From positions 124,001 to 188,000 of the forward strand of contig NZ_RZRU01000009.1 in assembly GCF_003997495.1 (NCBI RefSeq): a stretch of 64,000 bases of DNA, in the 5' to 3' direction. This DNA comes from Mesorhizobium sp. M7A.F.Ca.US.008.03.1.1. Its GTDB lineage: Bacteria > Pseudomonadota > Alphaproteobacteria > Rhizobiales > Rhizobiaceae. Within the stretch, counting starts at the first letter, position 1; each line of letters starts with the position of its first letter. Below, in pieces: positions 10,942-19,798 of the stretch. Below the pieces are notes generated by a model. That model was not told the DNA's origin, ran no database searches, and saw only the letters and a program-made list of their open reading frames with translations. A program made the position numbers and the translations under genes.

Positions 10942-12603
10942 ATGAAGAAACTGCTTCTGGCGGCAACAGCCGCGGCATTGCTGGCCGGTACATGGCTGGC
11001 CCCGGCACAGGCCGAATATCTTAAGGAGCACCGAGGCGGCACCATCCGCCTGCTCGCCCGCTCCGCGGCCGGAACGCTCGATCCCCACATCAATTACACG
11101 GACCAGGGCTGGCAGATGTACCAGCCGATCTATGACGGCCTGGTGGCCTTCCGCAAGGCCGAGGGCATGGACGGCTTCACCATCGTTCCCGATCTGGCCG
11201 AGGCCATGCCGCAGGTCAGCAATGACGGCAAGACCTTCACCTTCAAGCTGCGCAAGGGCATCAAGTTCTCCAGCGGCCAGGATCTTGGCGTGAAGGACGT
11301 CGTCGCTTCCTTCCAGCGCATCTTCAAGGTTTCCGGACCCACCTCCGGCACGTTCTATGCCGGCATCGTCGGTGCCGACAAATGCCTGGCCGACACCAAG
11401 AGCTGCACGCTGGAAGGCGGCGTTGTCGGCGATGAAGCGGCCGGCACCATCACCATCAACATCACCAAGCCGGATGCCGAGCTGCTCTACAAGCTGGCCT
11501 TGCCGCATGCCGTGGTCCTGCCGGCGGACACCCCCGCCGAAGACATGGGTTCCAAGCCCATTCCGAGCACCGGCGCGTACATGATCTCCGCCTTCGACCC
11601 CAACAAGGGCATGACGGTTTCCCGCAACCCCAACTTCAAGCAGTGGAGCGAAGAAGCCCAGCCGGACGGCTATCCGGATGTAGTCCAGTACGATTTCGGC
11701 CTGTCCGAGGAGGCAGCCGTCACCGCGATCCAGAACGGCGAAGCGGACTGGATGTTCGACGCTCTGCCGAGCGACCGCCTGGGCGAACTGGGCAGCAAGT
11801 CCATGGACCAGCTGCACATCTCACCGCTTTCGGCTTGGTGGTACGCGCCGCTGAACAACCGTCTCGCACCCTTCGACAATGAAAAAGCCCGCCAGGCCGT
11901 TGCCTATGCGATCGATCGCAACACGCTGGTCAAGCTGTTCGGCGGCAAGGTGCTGGCTTCGCCAGTCTGCCAGGTCCTGCCTCCGGACTTCCCCGGCCAT
12001 GAAGACTATTGCCCCTTCACCAAGAATCCGGGCGCCAAATGGTCGGCCCCCGACCTCGACAAGGCAAAGCAGCTCGTCGAGGACTCCGGCACCAAGGGCC
12101 AGAAGGTGACCATTATCGTCGAGGACACCGCCATTTCGCGCTCCATCGGCGTCTATCTGCAAAGCGTGCTGACCAGCATCGGCTATGTCGCCGACGTCAA
12201 GCCGATCTCGTCGAACATCCAGTTCACCTACATCCAGAACACCAACAACAAGGTGCAGATGTCCGTCACCCAGTGGTACAAGGACTATCCGGCGGCTTCG
12301 GACTTCCTGAACATCCTGTTCAGCTGTGCCTCCTTCCGCGAAGGTTCGGACGCCTCGATCAACATCGCCGGCTTCTGCGACAAGGAAATTGACGCCAAGA
12401 TGCAAAAAGCATTGGACCTCGGCGTCACCGACCAGAAAGCCGCCGACAAAATGTGGGCTGAAATCGACAGGCAAGTCACCGACAAGGCACCCGCCGTGGG
12501 CCTCTTCACGCCGAAGCGGCTTGATTTTGTCAGCAAACGTCTTGGCAATTTCAAATTCAACCGGCAGTTCAACTGGATGATCACCCAATCCTGGGTGCAG
12601 TGA
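10942..12603 (+). CDS. Peptide/oligopeptide ABC transporter, periplasmic binding protein (SBP family 5)
   Basis: 553 residues from the ATG at 10942, which has an AAAAGGGGAA ribosome-binding site. A signal peptide (KKLLLAATAAALLAGTW, cleavage near AQA) precedes the family 5 solute-binding fold: GTLDPHINYTDQGWQMYQPI, then YAIDRNTLV in the second lobe. It captures the substrate in the periplasm for the two permeases and two ATPases encoded immediately downstream. Two Cys in PVCQVLPPDF...EDYC and two in FSCASF...GFC could form disulfides. Confidence 0.93.
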   Translation: MKKLLLAATAAALLAGTWLAPAQAEYLKEHRGGTIRLLARSAAGTLDPHINYTDQGWQMYQPIYDGLVAFRKAEGMDGFTIVPDLAEAMPQVSNDGKTFTFKLRKGIKFSSGQDLGVKDVVASFQRIFKVSGPTSGTFYAGIVGADKCLADTKSCTLEGGVVGDEAAGTITINITKPDAELLYKLALPHAVVLPADTPAEDMGSKPIPSTGAYMISAFDPNKGMTVSRNPNFKQWSEEAQPDGYPDVVQYDFGLSEEAAVTAIQNGEADWMFDALPSDRLGELGSKSMDQLHISPLSAWWYAPLNNRLAPFDNEKARQAVAYAIDRNTLVKLFGGKVLASPVCQVLPPDFPGHEDYCPFTKNPGAKWSAPDLDKAKQLVEDSGTKGQKVTIIVEDTAISRSIGVYLQSVLTSIGYVADVKPISSNIQFTYIQNTNNKVQMSVTQWYKDYPAASDFLNILFSCASFREGSDASINIAGFCDKEIDAKMQKALDLGVTDQKAADKMWAEIDRQVTDKAPAVGLFTPKRLDFVSKRLGNFKFNRQFNWMITQSWVQ

Positions 12604-12619
12604 AGGGCCTGGGTGCAGT
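12590..12619 (+). repeat. Short direct repeat spanning the binding-protein stop codon
   Basis: CCTGGGTGCAGT occurs at 12590-12601 (end of the binding-protein gene) and again at 12608-12619, 18 bp apart, each running into a stop triplet (TGA, TAA). It looks like an 18-bp tandem duplication of the gene end. Confidence 0.7.
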
Positions 12620-12642
12620 AACCAACCGCGGAGGGCACGTCC

Positions 12643-13659
12643 GTGTCGAACGTAGCTGTCGCCGCGCCGCGCAAGACGCGAGGGCCCTGGGCCGTCGCGT
12701 TTGCGAAGCTGGCAAGGGACAGGGCTGCCATGACGTCGCTGGCCGTGTTCCTCCTCATCGTCCTTGCCTGCCTCAGTGCGCCTCTTTATGCGAAATGGGC
12801 AGGCGTGGACCCCTTCGCCTCGACGCTCGACGCCGTCATCCAGATCGACGGCGCCGACGTTCCGGTGATGGAACAGTCGACGGAGGGGCTCGGGCTTGGC
12901 TACACACCGCTTGGTCCCACCTGGCGGCTGGGCAATTACTTCCTCGGTGCCGACAGCCAGGGGCGCGATGTCATGGCCAGGATGCTCTATGGCGGGCTCA
13001 GTTCGCTGCTGATCTCCGGAGCGGCGACCATCTTCACCCTGATCCTGGGCACGGCGGCGGGGTTGATCGCCGGCTATTTCGGCGGCGTCACCGACACGGT
13101 GCTGTCGCGCTTCCTCGACATCCTGTGGGCGTTCCCCATCTATCTCTTGGCGATTTCGCTCTCTATCGTCACCATCGCGCATGGCATCACGATCGGTCCT
13201 ATCCAGATCGAGTCCGGCAGTCTGTGGCTGCCTGTCATCATCATCGGCATCGTCTACGTGCCCTATGTGGCCCGCCCAATACGCGGGCAGGTTCTGGCAC
13301 TGCGCAAAAGCGAGTTCGTGCTGGCCGCGATCAATCTGGGCGTACCGGGATGGCGCATCCTGTGGCGCGACATCCTGCCCAACGTCACCACCACGCTCAT
13401 CGTCTTCGTGCCGCTGATGATGGCGCTGAACATGCTTACGGAATCAGCGCTTTCCTTCCTTTCGATCGGTGTGCAGCCACCCGCCGCGAGTTGGGGCACC
13501 ATCATCCAGGACGGGCAGGCGCTGCTTTACACCAGGCCATTGGTGGCGCTAGTGCCGGGCTTGGCGATCGCGGTTTCCGTCATGGCGCTCAATGTCTTCG
13601 GCGATGGCCTGCGCGACGCGCTCGACCCGCGCTCCAAGGTTCGGCTGGGGCGCGACTGA
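12643..13659 (+). CDS. Peptide ABC transporter permease, DppC/OppC type
   Basis: 338 residues; the GTG start at 12643 has a GGAGGG site eight bases upstream. One N-terminal membrane helix (LAVFLLIVLACLSAPLYA) precedes a large periplasmic loop, then the BPD_transp_1 core of five helices. The EAA-like loop that docks on the ATPase reads EFVLAAINLGVPGWRILWRD. The long loop and N-terminal cytoplasmic segment are DppC/OppC features. Unusually the DppC-type gene precedes the DppB-type one. Confidence 0.93.
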   Translation: MSNVAVAAPRKTRGPWAVAFAKLARDRAAMTSLAVFLLIVLACLSAPLYAKWAGVDPFASTLDAVIQIDGADVPVMEQSTEGLGLGYTPLGPTWRLGNYFLGADSQGRDVMARMLYGGLSSLLISGAATIFTLILGTAAGLIAGYFGGVTDTVLSRFLDILWAFPIYLLAISLSIVTIAHGITIGPIQIESGSLWLPVIIIGIVYVPYVARPIRGQVLALRKSEFVLAAINLGVPGWRILWRDILPNVTTTLIVFVPLMMALNMLTESALSFLSIGVQPPAASWGTIIQDGQALLYTRPLVALVPGLAIAVSVMALNVFGDGLRDALDPRSKVRLGRD

Positions 13660-14630
13660 TGATCTACGCAATCCTGCGCCGGTTCGGCCAGATGCTGTTC
13701 GTGATGTTTGGCATCTCGGTTATCGTCTTCCTGATTTTCTTCGCAACGCCGGGTGCCGACCCGGCAGCGCGCATTGCCGGCCGCAATGCATCGCCCGAAG
13801 TGCTGGAGGCGGTGCGCCACAGCTTCGGCTTCGACCGGCCGCTCTACGTGCAATATGTGACGATGATGGAGAAGATCTTCGTCACCGGCGACCTGACCTC
13901 CTTCGTCAATCGTGGCTGGAGGGTGGTGCCGGCGGTGATGGATTCGATCCCGGTCACACTCTCGCTGGTGTTCGGAGCAGCGATCCTGTGGGTGGTCGTC
14001 TCCATCATCATCGGTATCGCAGCCGCCGCCACGCGCGGCAGCTGGCTGGACAAGCTGCTTATGGCGTTAGGGTTGCTTGGCATTTCCATGCCGGTCTACT
14101 GGTTGGGCGAGGTGATGAACCTGATCACCCAGAGCCGCTACCACGACAGCTGGGCGTTCTCCTGGGTGCCGCCGCTCGGCTACAAGAATTTCTCCGACGA
14201 TCCGAAGGGCTGGTTCCTGACCCTGGTCATTCCCTGGATCACACTGTCCATTCTTTATATCGGCATTTACGGGCGCGTGCTGCGCGCGGCAATCATCGAA
14301 TCTCTGCAGGAAGACTATATCCGCACGGCCCGGGCCAAAGGACTGTCGGAGACCCGCATCCTGCTGCGCCATGCCCTGCGCACGTCGCTCATCGCCTTCG
14401 TCACGCTGTTCGGCCTGGACTTCGGTGCGCTGGTCGGGGGCTCGGCCCTGCTGACGGAGGTGGTGTTCGGGCTGCACGGCATCGGCAAGCTCACCTATGA
14501 CGCGCTGCAGAATCTCGATCTGCCGATGATCATGGCAACGGTGATGTATGCTTCGATGTTCGTCGTCATCGCCAATGCGGTCGTCGATTTCGTCTACATC
14601 CTTCTCGATCCGCGCCTGAGGACATCATGA
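13659..14630 (+). CDS. Peptide ABC transporter permease, DppB/OppB type
   Basis: 323 residues beginning MIYAILRRFGQMLFVMFGIS, the characteristic DppB N-terminus with helix 1 at once. The ATG at 13659 overlaps the previous stop (TGATG), which indicates translational coupling. The EAA loop reads DYIRTARAKGLSETRILLRH and the C-terminus ends in the family-typical VYILLDPRLR. It forms the membrane channel with the preceding permease. Confidence 0.94.
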   Translation: MIYAILRRFGQMLFVMFGISVIVFLIFFATPGADPAARIAGRNASPEVLEAVRHSFGFDRPLYVQYVTMMEKIFVTGDLTSFVNRGWRVVPAVMDSIPVTLSLVFGAAILWVVVSIIIGIAAAATRGSWLDKLLMALGLLGISMPVYWLGEVMNLITQSRYHDSWAFSWVPPLGYKNFSDDPKGWFLTLVIPWITLSILYIGIYGRVLRAAIIESLQEDYIRTARAKGLSETRILLRHALRTSLIAFVTLFGLDFGALVGGSALLTEVVFGLHGIGKLTYDALQNLDLPMIMATVMYASMFVVIANAVVDFVYILLDPRLRTS

Positions 14631-15586
14631 TACTGTCGGTGCGCGACCTCAGAGTTGCCTTCCGCACCAATGACGGCCTGGTGCGGGCCATCGACGGCGT
14701 TTCCTTCGACCTCGAGGAGAGCGAGATCCTCGGCGTCGTCGGTGAATCCGGTTCCGGCAAGACCGTGTCGCTGCTGGCCGTCATGGGTCTCATCACCGAC
14801 CCCAACGCCACCATCGAAGGGTCGATCCGCTACAAGGGCCGCGAACTCGTGGGACTGCCCGCGCGCGAACTCAGGCGGCTGCGCGGCAACGAGATCGCGA
14901 TGATCTTCCAGGATCCGATGACCGCGTTGACGCCTGTCTACACGATCGGCTGGCAGATCGCCGAACAGATCCGCGCGCATCGCAGCATCAGCAAGTCCAA
15001 GGCGATGGAGCGCGTGGAGGAACTGCTGGCCGAGGTAAATTTCCCGAACCCGCACGAGGCGATGTCGCGCTACCCGCACCAACTGTCCGGAGGCATGCGT
15101 CAACGGGCGGTGATCGCAATGGCTTTGTCCTGCAATCCTGCGCTTCTGGTGGCCGACGAACCGACCACGGCGCTCGACGTCACCGTGCAGGCCGGCATTC
15201 TCGATCTGGTGCGCAAGCTGCGCGCGACGCACAAATCAGCGGTCGTCTTCATCACACATGACATGGGCGTGGTTTCCGAACTGGCCGACCGGGTCATGGT
15301 CATGTATGCCGGCCGCGTGGTGGAGCGCGGCAGTCGCGCGGAGCTGTTTTCCGATCCGCGACACCCCTATACGCGCGCGCTGCTCGGTTCGATTCCGCCG
15401 CTGACCGGCGAAAAACCACGGCGCCTGCCGGCCATTCCCGGTTCGCCGCCATCATTGCTGCGACTGCCGCAGGGCTGTGCGTTCGGTCCGCGGTGTCCAG
15501 TTCACTACGAGCCCTGCGAGGCCGGCAAGCCCGACCTCGGGAGCGGCACCCATGCCGCGGCATGCTTCAGGGTGGCACAGGCATGA
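14627..15586 (+). CDS. Peptide ABC transporter ATPase, DppD/OppD type
   Basis: 319 residues, starting within the stop of the permease gene (ATGA overlap). Walker A is GESGSGKT, the signature is LSGGMRQR, Walker B is LLVADEPTTALDV, and the switch His is in FITHDMG. The C-terminal oligopeptide extension carries CAFGPRCPVHYEPC, the four-cysteine pattern that binds a [4Fe-4S] cluster in some DppD/OppD proteins. It pairs with the next ATPase to energise import. Confidence 0.95.
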   Translation: MILSVRDLRVAFRTNDGLVRAIDGVSFDLEESEILGVVGESGSGKTVSLLAVMGLITDPNATIEGSIRYKGRELVGLPARELRRLRGNEIAMIFQDPMTALTPVYTIGWQIAEQIRAHRSISKSKAMERVEELLAEVNFPNPHEAMSRYPHQLSGGMRQRAVIAMALSCNPALLVADEPTTALDVTVQAGILDLVRKLRATHKSAVVFITHDMGVVSELADRVMVMYAGRVVERGSRAELFSDPRHPYTRALLGSIPPLTGEKPRRLPAIPGSPPSLLRLPQGCAFGPRCPVHYEPCEAGKPDLGSGTHAAACFRVAQA

Positions 15587-16581
15587 GCGGGCCGATGATC
15601 GACAAGAACCGCCCAATCCTCGAGACGCGTTCGCTGGGCAAGCGCTTTTCGATAGGCAGCCGTTTTTCCGCCGAAGGCAAGCGAATCGTTCATGCGGTCG
15701 ACAATGTTTCCCTGACCGTGTGGCGCGGCGAGACTGTCGGACTGGTCGGCGAATCCGGATGCGGCAAGTCCACGCTGGCGCGCTGCCTGGTGAGGCTCTA
15801 CGACATATCGGACGGCGAGCTTCTGTTCGAAGGCAACGATATCACCTCGAAATCGCTATCCGAACTCAGGCCGCTGCGGCGTCGCCTGCAAATGGTTTTC
15901 CAGGATCCGTCGGCTTCGCTCAATCCGCGCCGGCGCGTCGGCGACCTGGTGGCCGAGCCGCTGCGCATCCATGACAGGCTCTCGTCGAGCGAGATCACCA
16001 AACGCGTGGCGGAACTGTTCGACCTTGTCGGCTTGCTGCCGGATCACGTCATGCGGTTTCCGCACGAATTTTCCGGCGGACAACGCCAGCGCGTCGGCAT
16101 CGCGCGGGCTATTGCGCTGAACCCGGACCTCGTGGTCCTGGACGAACCCGTCTCCGCGCTCGACGTGTCGGTGCAGGCGCAAATCGTCAACCTGCTCGCC
16201 GATCTGCAGGAGAAACTCAACCTCACTTACATCTTCATCGCCCACGACCTGTCGGTGGTACGTCAGGTTTCAACCCGCATCGCGGTCATGTATCTCGGCT
16301 CGATCGTCGAAGAAGGGCCGGCGGAAGACGTGTTTGCAGCACCAGCCCACCCCTATAGCCAGGCGCTGATATCGGCGGTTCCCGTCGTGGAGACGACGCC
16401 CGGTGGGACGCGCAAGCGCATCATCCTCACCGGCGACGTACCGAGCCCGCTGAACCCTCCAACCGGCTGCCGTTTCCATCCCCGATGCCCGATCGCGGTG
16501 GAACGCTGCCGTTCGGAACGGCCACAGTTACGGGAATACCGACCGGGTCGCAAAGTCGCCTGCCACTTCCCGACGATGTAG
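15583..16581 (+). CDS. Peptide ABC transporter ATPase, DppF/OppF type
   Basis: 332 residues from the ATG at 15583, again overlapping the preceding stop (ATGA). Walker A GESGCGKS, signature FSGGQRQR, Walker B LVVLDEPVSALDV and switch His in FIAHDLS are all intact. The QDPSASLNPR stretch and the C-terminal CRFHPRCP motif mark the DppF/OppF side. It is the last gene of the operon running from 8448. Confidence 0.95.
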   Translation: MSGPMIDKNRPILETRSLGKRFSIGSRFSAEGKRIVHAVDNVSLTVWRGETVGLVGESGCGKSTLARCLVRLYDISDGELLFEGNDITSKSLSELRPLRRRLQMVFQDPSASLNPRRRVGDLVAEPLRIHDRLSSSEITKRVAELFDLVGLLPDHVMRFPHEFSGGQRQRVGIARAIALNPDLVVLDEPVSALDVSVQAQIVNLLADLQEKLNLTYIFIAHDLSVVRQVSTRIAVMYLGSIVEEGPAEDVFAAPAHPYSQALISAVPVVETTPGGTRKRIILTGDVPSPLNPPTGCRFHPRCPIAVERCRSERPQLREYRPGRKVACHFPTM

Positions 16582-16720
16582 GCGACACTCACCACCGCAC
16601 GGGTGATCGCCTTCGCCCGACAGATTTCCAAAAAGATTCCATTTTTACCTGGAACCAACGGGCTGTTGGCGCGTTTGGTGGGGTTCGATCGAGCGCATTG
16701 CGGTCGACCGGGAGGAAACG

Positions 16721-17023
16721 ATGGATCAGTTGCATTTCTTTTCGCCCGTGCGGATTTCGCGCGGGCAGGGGCATCCTGTGGAAGAAATCGATAGTGTTGC
16801 CGAAGCCATGATGTTCTTGCGGAAATGGCCGACGGGACGGCGCGGTCCGGTTTATCAGTGCGCGCTGAATTGTTGCTCGGCCGCCTTGTCGGGCCAGATG
16901 TCGGTCGAGGAAGCAAGGAAAGCGTTCACCGGCTTTGCCCGCATCACGCGCCTTCTCGACGACGACATGGCGTCGCCCGTGCCCAGCGAAGGCAAGGCAA
17001 GCGTGCACGCGCTACGGCGATAG
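16721..17023 (+). CDS. DUF982 domain protein
   Basis: A 100-residue protein with a good GGGAGGAAAC ribosome-binding site. The core (SVAEAMMFLRKWPTGRRGP, then YQCALNCCSAALSG and EEARKAFTGFA) matches DUF982, a family of about 80-100 residues that is multicopy in rhizobia and has no assigned function. It stands alone between the peptide operon and a converging DUF1194 gene. Confidence 0.85.
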   Translation: MDQLHFFSPVRISRGQGHPVEEIDSVAEAMMFLRKWPTGRRGPVYQCALNCCSAALSGQMSVEEARKAFTGFARITRLLDDDMASPVPSEGKASVHALRR

Positions 17024-17129
17024 GCTGTTGTCCTGACGCTCCTACAGGTCTCGCGCTACAGCGGCGCGAGTCTCGTCGTGCAACGCGCTCGGTTTGGGGC
17101 GTCGAAAGTTCGTCCTGCATGGCACACTT

Positions 17130-17945
17130 TCACAGCGGACGGTCGTCGTTCATGCTTACTTCAGTCACGAGCTTGCGGCGAAGCGCCATGGTGTAGTCGT
17201 CTGGCCCCTTCGGCGTCATGACGAAGGCTTGGGAACCGCCAATGACCGATTTGGCAAAATAGGATGCCAGAGGTTCGCCGGGATTCTCATCCTCCGTCGG
17301 GATGGCGATGGCGTTGATCGTATATCCCTTGGCTATGGCGTTCGACCTGCTCGGCTGGACGGGAAGCCCGTCGTTGTTTTCGCCGTTGGAAGAGATATCG
17401 ATGACTTTCTTGGCCGCCTTTCCCGGGAACTGGTCGAGCAAGAGACTGCCGATGTCGATAGCCGAGGAAACGGATGTTCCGCCACGCCCCCTGCGGATGA
17501 AGCCGGTATCGCCTTTCCTGCTGATCACCGCTGCCGCCGCTTTGGCATCTTCCAGTCCGCAGATGCTTGTCCACGGCAGCACGACGCGCGCGTGTCCGGG
17601 GCTCGACCATTCAAAATAGGCGACGCCGATGCAGCCAACGTAATTCCGGCTGATGGCGGCGATGATCTCTGGCGAGGTGAGTGCCGCGGCATGTCCCTCG
17701 CGTTGCATATCGGCGATCTTCGGATCGATCGACGACGAGAAGTCGACCGCGAACACGATGGCGACGTCAACATTCGCGGCATGGGCAGAGACACCCCAAA
17801 ACATCGAAGCTGCAAGTATTCCTGTCACTCTCGAGATTGAACTGGCCGGCGTCAGGAGACTGCCCCAGCCTGTCGTCCGCACCCGCTCGCGAGAGGATGG
17901 GGGTCCGGCGTCCTGATACACACTGCCAAACATGTCATTCTCCAT
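17130..17945 (-). CDS. DUF1194 (von Willebrand A-like) secreted protein
   Basis: Up to 271 residues. After a hydrophobic signal-like segment (GILAASMFWGVSAHA) the mature part begins NVDVAIVFAVDFSSSID; the DxSxS triad is the metal-ion-dependent adhesion motif of vWA domains, and family features such as GVAYFEWSS, RGGTSVSSAID and DISSNGENN identify DUF1194. The start is doubtful: 45 residues precede the signal, and ATG 17933 or an internal GTG may be used. Function is unknown; a periplasmic ligand-binding role is likely. Confidence 0.83.
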   Translation of the reverse strand: MENDMFGSVYQDAGPPSSRERVRTTGWGSLLTPASSISRVTGILAASMFWGVSAHAANVDVAIVFAVDFSSSIDPKIADMQREGHAAALTSPEIIAAISRNYVGCIGVAYFEWSSPGHARVVLPWTSICGLEDAKAAAAVISRKGDTGFIRRGRGGTSVSSAIDIGSLLLDQFPGKAAKKVIDISSNGENNDGLPVQPSRSNAIAKGYTINAIAIPTEDENPGEPLASYFAKSVIGGSQAFVMTPKGPDDYTMALRRKLVTEVSMNDDRPL

Positions 17946-17975
17946 CTCGACATCCGGTCGTTTTAAAAAGCGGGT

Positions 17976-18683
17976 TCAACATGTGGAAATCTGGCGGGTG
18001 GCCTTGGTGCCCACCCCGAACAGCAGCAGATCGGCCTTGGTCCACAAGAGACAACAGCCGAGCAAGGTCAGTGGCATGGCGAGTGCCGCGAAGGACCCGC
18101 CCGACCAGACCTCAGGCAAGGCACGTCCGAGGGCCACGGTGGTCGCCAGCATTGCCGGCAACCGGCTGGCGAGCACCGCACTGCGGAACGGATCGGGCCA
18201 AGCGGCCGGCCACATCGGAATCTGCCTGCCGGGCCTGTGGAAGGTGCTGCCGAATTTGCCCAGCGCATGCAGCAGGCCGGAGGTCGCCGCAAGCAATGGA
18301 TCGCCGAGCAGCAGCAGCGCAATGCCGAGCCCGATCGCACCCAGACCCGACAGGAAGTCGCCCAGACGGTTGAGGGTGGGATCTGGAGCATCCGGCCTTG
18401 CCCAGGCCCGGTGATAGGCCTCGCCGCCCCAGAAGAAGACCAGGGTGGTCAGGGTCAGCGCAACAGTGCCATGGCTCCCAGCGAAATATTCGATCACCGC
18501 CGTAGTGACGCTGCTTCCCTCATGCAAGCCGACCGGCGCGGTGGCAATCTGGATCGCGAGACCGACAATGAGGCCGAGCGCGTTGCCGCTGTTGTAATAG
18601 CCGCCCGGTCCCTTCATGCGGGCCCGAAGCGCCGATACCAAATGTGCGATCGGAAGAAGAAGGATTGTCCGCGCGTCCATCAT
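17976..18683 (-). CDS. Uncharacterised polytopic membrane protein
   Basis: 235 residues from the tandem ATGs at 18683/18680 (MMDARTILLLPIAHLVSA). At least four or five hydrophobic segments are visible (NALGLIVGLAIQIATAP, VALTLTTLVFFWGGEAYHRA, GLGAIGLGIALLLLGDPLL, LAMPLTLLGCCLLWTKAD). I do not recognise the family. The reading frame is open upstream into the EamA transporter gene, so the two could be translated as one fusion, but the ATG pair overlapping a TGA in another frame argues for a separate, coupled gene. Confidence 0.65.
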   Translation of the reverse strand: MMDARTILLLPIAHLVSALRARMKGPGGYYNSGNALGLIVGLAIQIATAPVGLHEGSSVTTAVIEYFAGSHGTVALTLTTLVFFWGGEAYHRAWARPDAPDPTLNRLGDFLSGLGAIGLGIALLLLGDPLLAATSGLLHALGKFGSTFHRPGRQIPMWPAAWPDPFRSAVLASRLPAMLATTVALGRALPEVWSGGSFAALAMPLTLLGCCLLWTKADLLLFGVGTKATRQISTC

Positions 18684-19647
18684 TGCGCCCCCGGGGTGAC
18701 GATCGCCTGCCCAATTTTCGCCAGCAGCTGCAAAGGCAGGGGCCGCGTCGAAGGGTTGAACCGAAGCGGTTCGCAAGGACGTGCGTGCCTGCGGCGCTCG
18801 GTTAGACATCGCAACGGACAGGATCGCACCCAGAATGATGGCCGCGCCCAATGCGCTCGCGGACGAGCTCCGCTCGCCGAGAAAGACCGCCGCGCCCAGC
18901 GCCCCGAAAACGCTTTCTGCACTGACGATCACGGCGGCGTGGCTGGCCGGTGTAAAGCGGAGGGCAACCGTCTGTATGCCGAAGGCAATCGCAGTGGAGA
19001 ACACGCCGAGGATCGCCAGTTCCGGACCGGCTGCGAATGCGGCGGCCAACGACAGATTGCCTTGCATTGCGCCGAGCGGCAGGGCAAAGGCTGCGGCGCC
19101 GAAGAACTGTGTCGCGGCTGCGGTGAACGGCCGCGCATGCACCTGCATGTGCCGGCCCAGCTCGACTGCCCAGAGCGAATAGCAGGCGGCTGACAGGACC
19201 GCGGTGAGATCGCCACTGCTGAACCCGGCAATCCCATCCGACAACAGCAGTGCTCCAACAACGGTCAGCCCGGCTGCGAGCGTGAGACTCGCTGTCGGAC
19301 GTTCGCCGACGAGAAACCAGGCGGCCAGCGGTGTCATTGCCGTTGCCGTGCTGACCAGGAAGCTCGCATTGGTGACGGAGGCACTGAGATAGCAAAGCTG
19401 CTGGAGCGTGATGGAGATGGCAAACAGCGCGCCCACCTTGGCCAAGCTGGAAAAAATGGTCCAGCCTGATCGGAAGCCGCCTCTCCATCAAGACAAAGGG
19501 GAGCACAAGCAGCCCGCCGATCAGGCAGCGCAGACCCACCGCGCTCAGCGCGTCGAGATGTACAAGCACCATCTTTTGCGAGACATTGCCGAAGCCCCAC
19601 AAAGCGGCTGCAAATAGCAGCAGCAAATTGGCTCTTGTCCTGGACAC
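18680..19647 (-). pseudogene. EamA/DMT-family transporter, interrupted by a frameshift
   Basis: The likely start is GTG 19647, with a strong GAGGGGGA site. The N-terminal half (LLLLFAAALWGFGNVSQKM, then LRCLIGGLLVLPFVLMERRL) is in one frame; the rest (KVGALFAISITLQQLCYLSA, TNASFLVSTATAMTPL, the second EamA repeat) is in another. The switch coincides with an A6 run at 19451-19456 (T6 in the coding strand). Deleting one base gives a continuous DMT protein of 10 helices. The last 25 codons also look better in a third frame (ending LAKIGQAIVTPGAQ at the TGA at 18680-18682), so a second shift near 18.76-18.80 kb is possible. It may be a real decayed gene or a sequencing error. Confidence 0.75.
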
Positions 19648-19690
19648 GCGTCCCCCTCGGACCAAGCCTTTCGTTGACTTGGTCACCTTA

Positions 19691-19726
19691 ATTTAGCAAA
19701 GCCTAAATAGCCTGCCGTTACGGCAG
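19691..19726. promoter_or_regulatory. Two adjacent inverted repeats in a divergent promoter region
   Basis: ATTTAG-N6-CTAAAT (19691-19708) is followed at once by CTGCCG-TTA-CGGCAG (19712-19726). They lie between the divergent EamA gene and the BTAD regulator gene, 73 bp before the latter. An operator role, for example autoregulation, is an inference from position. Confidence 0.4.
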
Positions 19727-19798
19727 CGCTTGAGCGCCAAGGCCGACTGTTGCGAAGCGTTAGTTTTGAGTTAGGATTTCGTCAGGCTGGGACAGCAA

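Noticed and set aside
17050..17070. CTCGCGC-N7-GCGCGAG inverted repeat between DUF982 and DUF1194 genes
   Set aside because: No T-tract follows on either side; could be a weak terminator but I would not annotate it.
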